Part shown: one piece after another, positions 4,157-6,223 of the stretch | Layout of the letters: each line of letters starts with the position of its first letter | Numbering within the stretch: position 1 is the first letter of the stretch | From: CAZMRQ01 sp964568795 | GTDB taxonomy: Bacteria > Pseudomonadota > Gammaproteobacteria > Comchoanobacterales > Comchoanobacteraceae | Reading direction: 5' to 3' | Length of the DNA stretch: 6,223 bases | Assembly: GCA_964568795.1 (NCBI GenBank) | Contig: CAZMRQ010000059.1 | Location: forward strand, 1 to 6,223 | Made by a program: the position numbers and the translations under genes | The notes under the pieces: generated by a model | Seen by the model: only the letters and a program-made list of their open reading frames with translations | The model's database searches: none | Told to the model about the DNA's origin: nothing

Positions 4157-6223
4157 ATGCCTGATGAACCTGATAGTGTTGGAAAATATCTCAGTTCCCT
4201 TGCCACAACCCTAGCTAAAAAGTACTTCGGTGACTCGGCCTTATATCAAAAGAAATATCAAGAACAGTTTAATGAAGATATAAAAAAATTCTTTATTAAC
4301 AACTCAACTACAATTTTGATCGATAACGACGTGACGATTTATAACAAACTTCTCGATTTTTTTAGTCAAAAACTTAAAGATGTAAAAGTTCCTGATCCAG
4401 TAACTGCTAGTACTGATCGAGTAATGGTGCTTCAGGATACATCTAGTGGATTAAAACAAAGTGCTAAAGCATCTCAAGATAAGAAAGATAAGGATACATC
4501 TCCATCTGAAAAATTTACACGACATGCTAAAGCAACTGATGATCAGAAAAAATTGAAACAATTTGAGAGTTTTGACAATGCCACCTTTCTTTCTATGCTC
4601 ACCAGATCAGTTCTCAAATCTGGTGATCCGTACATTGAAAGGAAATATCGTGATGCAATGATTCGTGGTTACACGAATAAAATGATCGATCATAAAGAGC
4701 GTGATGGTATACCTGCAAAGGCAATCCATGCACAGTTCAAAGGAGCATTAGAACTGTTTCAAGCTCAATATCGACAAGCATCAACTCCAGTAGATCCAAA
4801 AGAACCAATTCCACATCTTTTAAACATATTGCTTGCAAACGAAGGAGATGAAAGGGACGCAGCAATAGATAAGATGTATAGCAGCTACGCAGATGATCCA
4901 GATCCTATAGGACCGGTGGAGATTATAGGTTTAGCTGGCGATTATGCTAATTCTATAACAGCTCGATCTGGCATTAATGATCAACCGATAGTTGATCTGG
5001 GCAAACAGCATATATTAGATCAGGACGAGTACCAGCACCGACAAGAACATATGCCTCCGCAACAGGTCAGTGATGACTTCAAAGCAGAATCAGCTACGAA
5101 AGTGAATGAAGTACGCCAAGCGCGCTTGCATGACATAATTACTCTCAAAATTAAAATCCGAGATTTACTTAAATCAGAATCAGATGATACAAAAAAAACT
5201 GCTGAGCCTCTCTTAAAAAGTTTATCTCCATTAACAAATCAATTAGACAAAGAGAGAGTGTCTTCAGAAGAAATGGATAACATAGCAGAACAAATGGATA
5301 AAATAGAACGACAATATTATGGGCTCCTTATGAGTACAGTAAAAGAAGAGTGTACGAAGTTAGAAAACGAAGTAGCTGCTGCAAAAGCTGGGCTAGGAAA
5401 CGCGTCTCATACATTTGTAGTCGGAGAAAGAAAGCTTGAAAGTTTACAACAACAGCTAAAAGAAATCACACAAAAACTGACAAGCCTCCGCAGTACGATT
5501 ACATTAGACGAATCTAAAGGTGCTACTGGGGAGTTTACGGAAGAGGAGAAAAAACGGGTAGATGATGCGAGAGCAGACCTGATCGAACAATTCACAAAGT
5601 TTAATAATATTGCAAGGGATATCAAAGGATCTCTTACTTCGTATTCACGTAGAAAAACGGGTTTGGAAAGAAACATAAGGGCTCTCAAGGGTGAAACCCA
5701 AAAATGGCTTAGATCAGGTTCACTTCTTATAGATAATGCTGCTAATACTATCATAGACAATTTGTCTCAATTAGAAGAGCAGTTGAAAGAACAGACAATG
5801 ACTTCAGAACAAATCGATGCAATAAATAATAAATACCTTAGTTATAGCGCGATTAGACTTTATTTAGAAAAATCTGTTCTGGAAAAAAAGGATCTTTTCA
5901 TTCAACTCGAACAGTTTCCCGACGCAAGGATCAAGGAAACGCACTTAGATCCTATATATAGGGAAGCACAGAAAGTTCTGAATGATTTAGTAACACCCCC
6001 TTCGCTCGGTGAAGAACGTAAACTAATAGATTCAGCACCTCTAGAAACACTCTTAGAAAGTATGGAAAAAGGACTTTCAGCAGCAAGACATACACGTAAT
6101 ATGATTGATATCAAGACACCAATGGAGGAAGCAATAGTGGCAATTTCCAACAAGACTCCTCAAGAGATGCTCAAATATCTACATCTACTAAATGAGAAGT
6201 ATCCTGATCTACTGGACAAGTAT
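4157..6223 (+). CDS. Large coiled-coil protein of unknown family (partial, first 689 residues)
   Basis: The frame stays open from ATG 4157 to the window edge, 689 codons without a stop, so it is certainly coding and its C-terminus is missing. The ATG is preceded by only a weak purine-rich stretch (GAATGAGAAAAAAATT). The product is hydrophilic and strongly helical, rich in Lys, Glu, Gln, Leu and Asp, with one Cys (399), one Trp (517), no signal peptide and no membrane segment. Residues 11-74, 144-205 and about 219-268 look like divergent copies of one helical unit containing a GD dipeptide. Residues 93-134 are a polar linker with an imperfect internal duplication. From about 315 onward coiled-coil-like helices dominate (for example 396-450 and 462-580), with helix starts of the S/T-E-E type recurring about every 90 residues. 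I recognise no catalytic motif or named domain. A secreted effector of a host-associated bacterium or a cytoplasmic structural coiled-coil protein are both possible; neither is shown. Confidence 0.9.
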   Translation, partial: MPDEPDSVGKYLSSLATTLAKKYFGDSALYQKKYQEQFNEDIKKFFINNSTTILIDNDVTIYNKLLDFFSQKLKDVKVPDPVTASTDRVMVLQDTSSGLKQSAKASQDKKDKDTSPSEKFTRHAKATDDQKKLKQFESFDNATFLSMLTRSVLKSGDPYIERKYRDAMIRGYTNKMIDHKERDGIPAKAIHAQFKGALELFQAQYRQASTPVDPKEPIPHLLNILLANEGDERDAAIDKMYSSYADDPDPIGPVEIIGLAGDYANSITARSGINDQPIVDLGKQHILDQDEYQHRQEHMPPQQVSDDFKAESATKVNEVRQARLHDIITLKIKIRDLLKSESDDTKKTAEPLLKSLSPLTNQLDKERVSSEEMDNIAEQMDKIERQYYGLLMSTVKEECTKLENEVAAAKAGLGNASHTFVVGERKLESLQQQLKEITQKLTSLRSTITLDESKGATGEFTEEEKKRVDDARADLIEQFTKFNNIARDIKGSLTSYSRRKTGLERNIRALKGETQKWLRSGSLLIDNAANTIIDNLSQLEEQLKEQTMTSEQIDAINNKYLSYSAIRLYLEKSVLEKKDLFIQLEQFPDARIKETHLDPIYREAQKVLNDLVTPPSLGEERKLIDSAPLETLLESMEKGLSAARHTRNMIDIKTPMEEAIVAISNKTPQEMLKYLHLLNEKYPDLLDKY
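4433..4558 (+). repeat. Imperfect tandem duplication in the linker of the coiled-coil gene
   Basis: GGATACATCT occurs at 4435-4444 and 4492-4501, and GCTAAAGCA at 4463-4471 and 4526-4534, in the same order and in the same reading frame. In protein this gives two roughly 20-residue units, each with D-T-S, then A-K-A-S/T, then a D- and K-rich end (residues 94-112 and 113-134). It is best read as an old in-frame duplication in a disordered linker. Confidence 0.45.

Noticed and set aside
5407..6153. Minus-strand open frames opposite the coiled-coil gene
   Set aside because: They are antisense to a 689-codon open frame, have no ribosome binding sites, and reflect its codon composition.

Overview
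The window looks like chromosomal DNA of an AT-rich gammaproteobacterium. This rests on a RsfS homologue next to a class B penicillin-binding protein of the PBP2 (MrdA) type, and on a membrane protein that reads as DUF4389, a family known mainly from gammaproteobacteria. The low GC content, several hundred bases of apparently decayed DNA, and a very large coiled-coil protein of no recognised family would suit a host-associated lineage such as the Legionellales. That placement is inference, not something the sequence proves.

Layout. Positions 1-263 hold the 3' end of an unidentified plus-strand gene, whose last codons form a GC-rich hairpin that may be its terminator. A 219-base spacer follows. 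rsfS (483-788) and mrdA (best start 793, end 2556) then form a tight plus-strand pair, joining a ribosome-silencing factor to the transpeptidase of the cell-elongation machinery. The usual gammaproteobacterial neighbours are missing: nothing like nadD lies before rsfS, rlmH is absent between the two genes, and no rodA/mrdB follows mrdA. Instead a convergent minus-strand DUF4389 membrane protein gene (2522-3376) overlaps the last 35 bases of mrdA. That gene has the clearest expression signals in the window: a TTGACA/TATACT promoter with an 18-base spacer, a palindrome near the expected transcription start, and an AAGGAGG ribosome binding site.

Positions 3431-4156 carry no convincing gene, only short frames broken by stops, and end in an AT-rich stretch. 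From 4157 to the window edge one plus-strand frame stays open for 689 codons without a stop. It encodes a hydrophilic, helix-rich, largely coiled-coil protein with a single Cys and a single Trp, no signal peptide and no membrane segment. By eye it contains two kinds of internal repeat: about three copies of a 50-65 residue unit in the N-terminal 270 residues, and helical units spaced about 90 residues apart in the C-terminal half. This is the most novel item here. It could be a secreted effector or a structural coiled-coil protein, but nothing visible decides its function.
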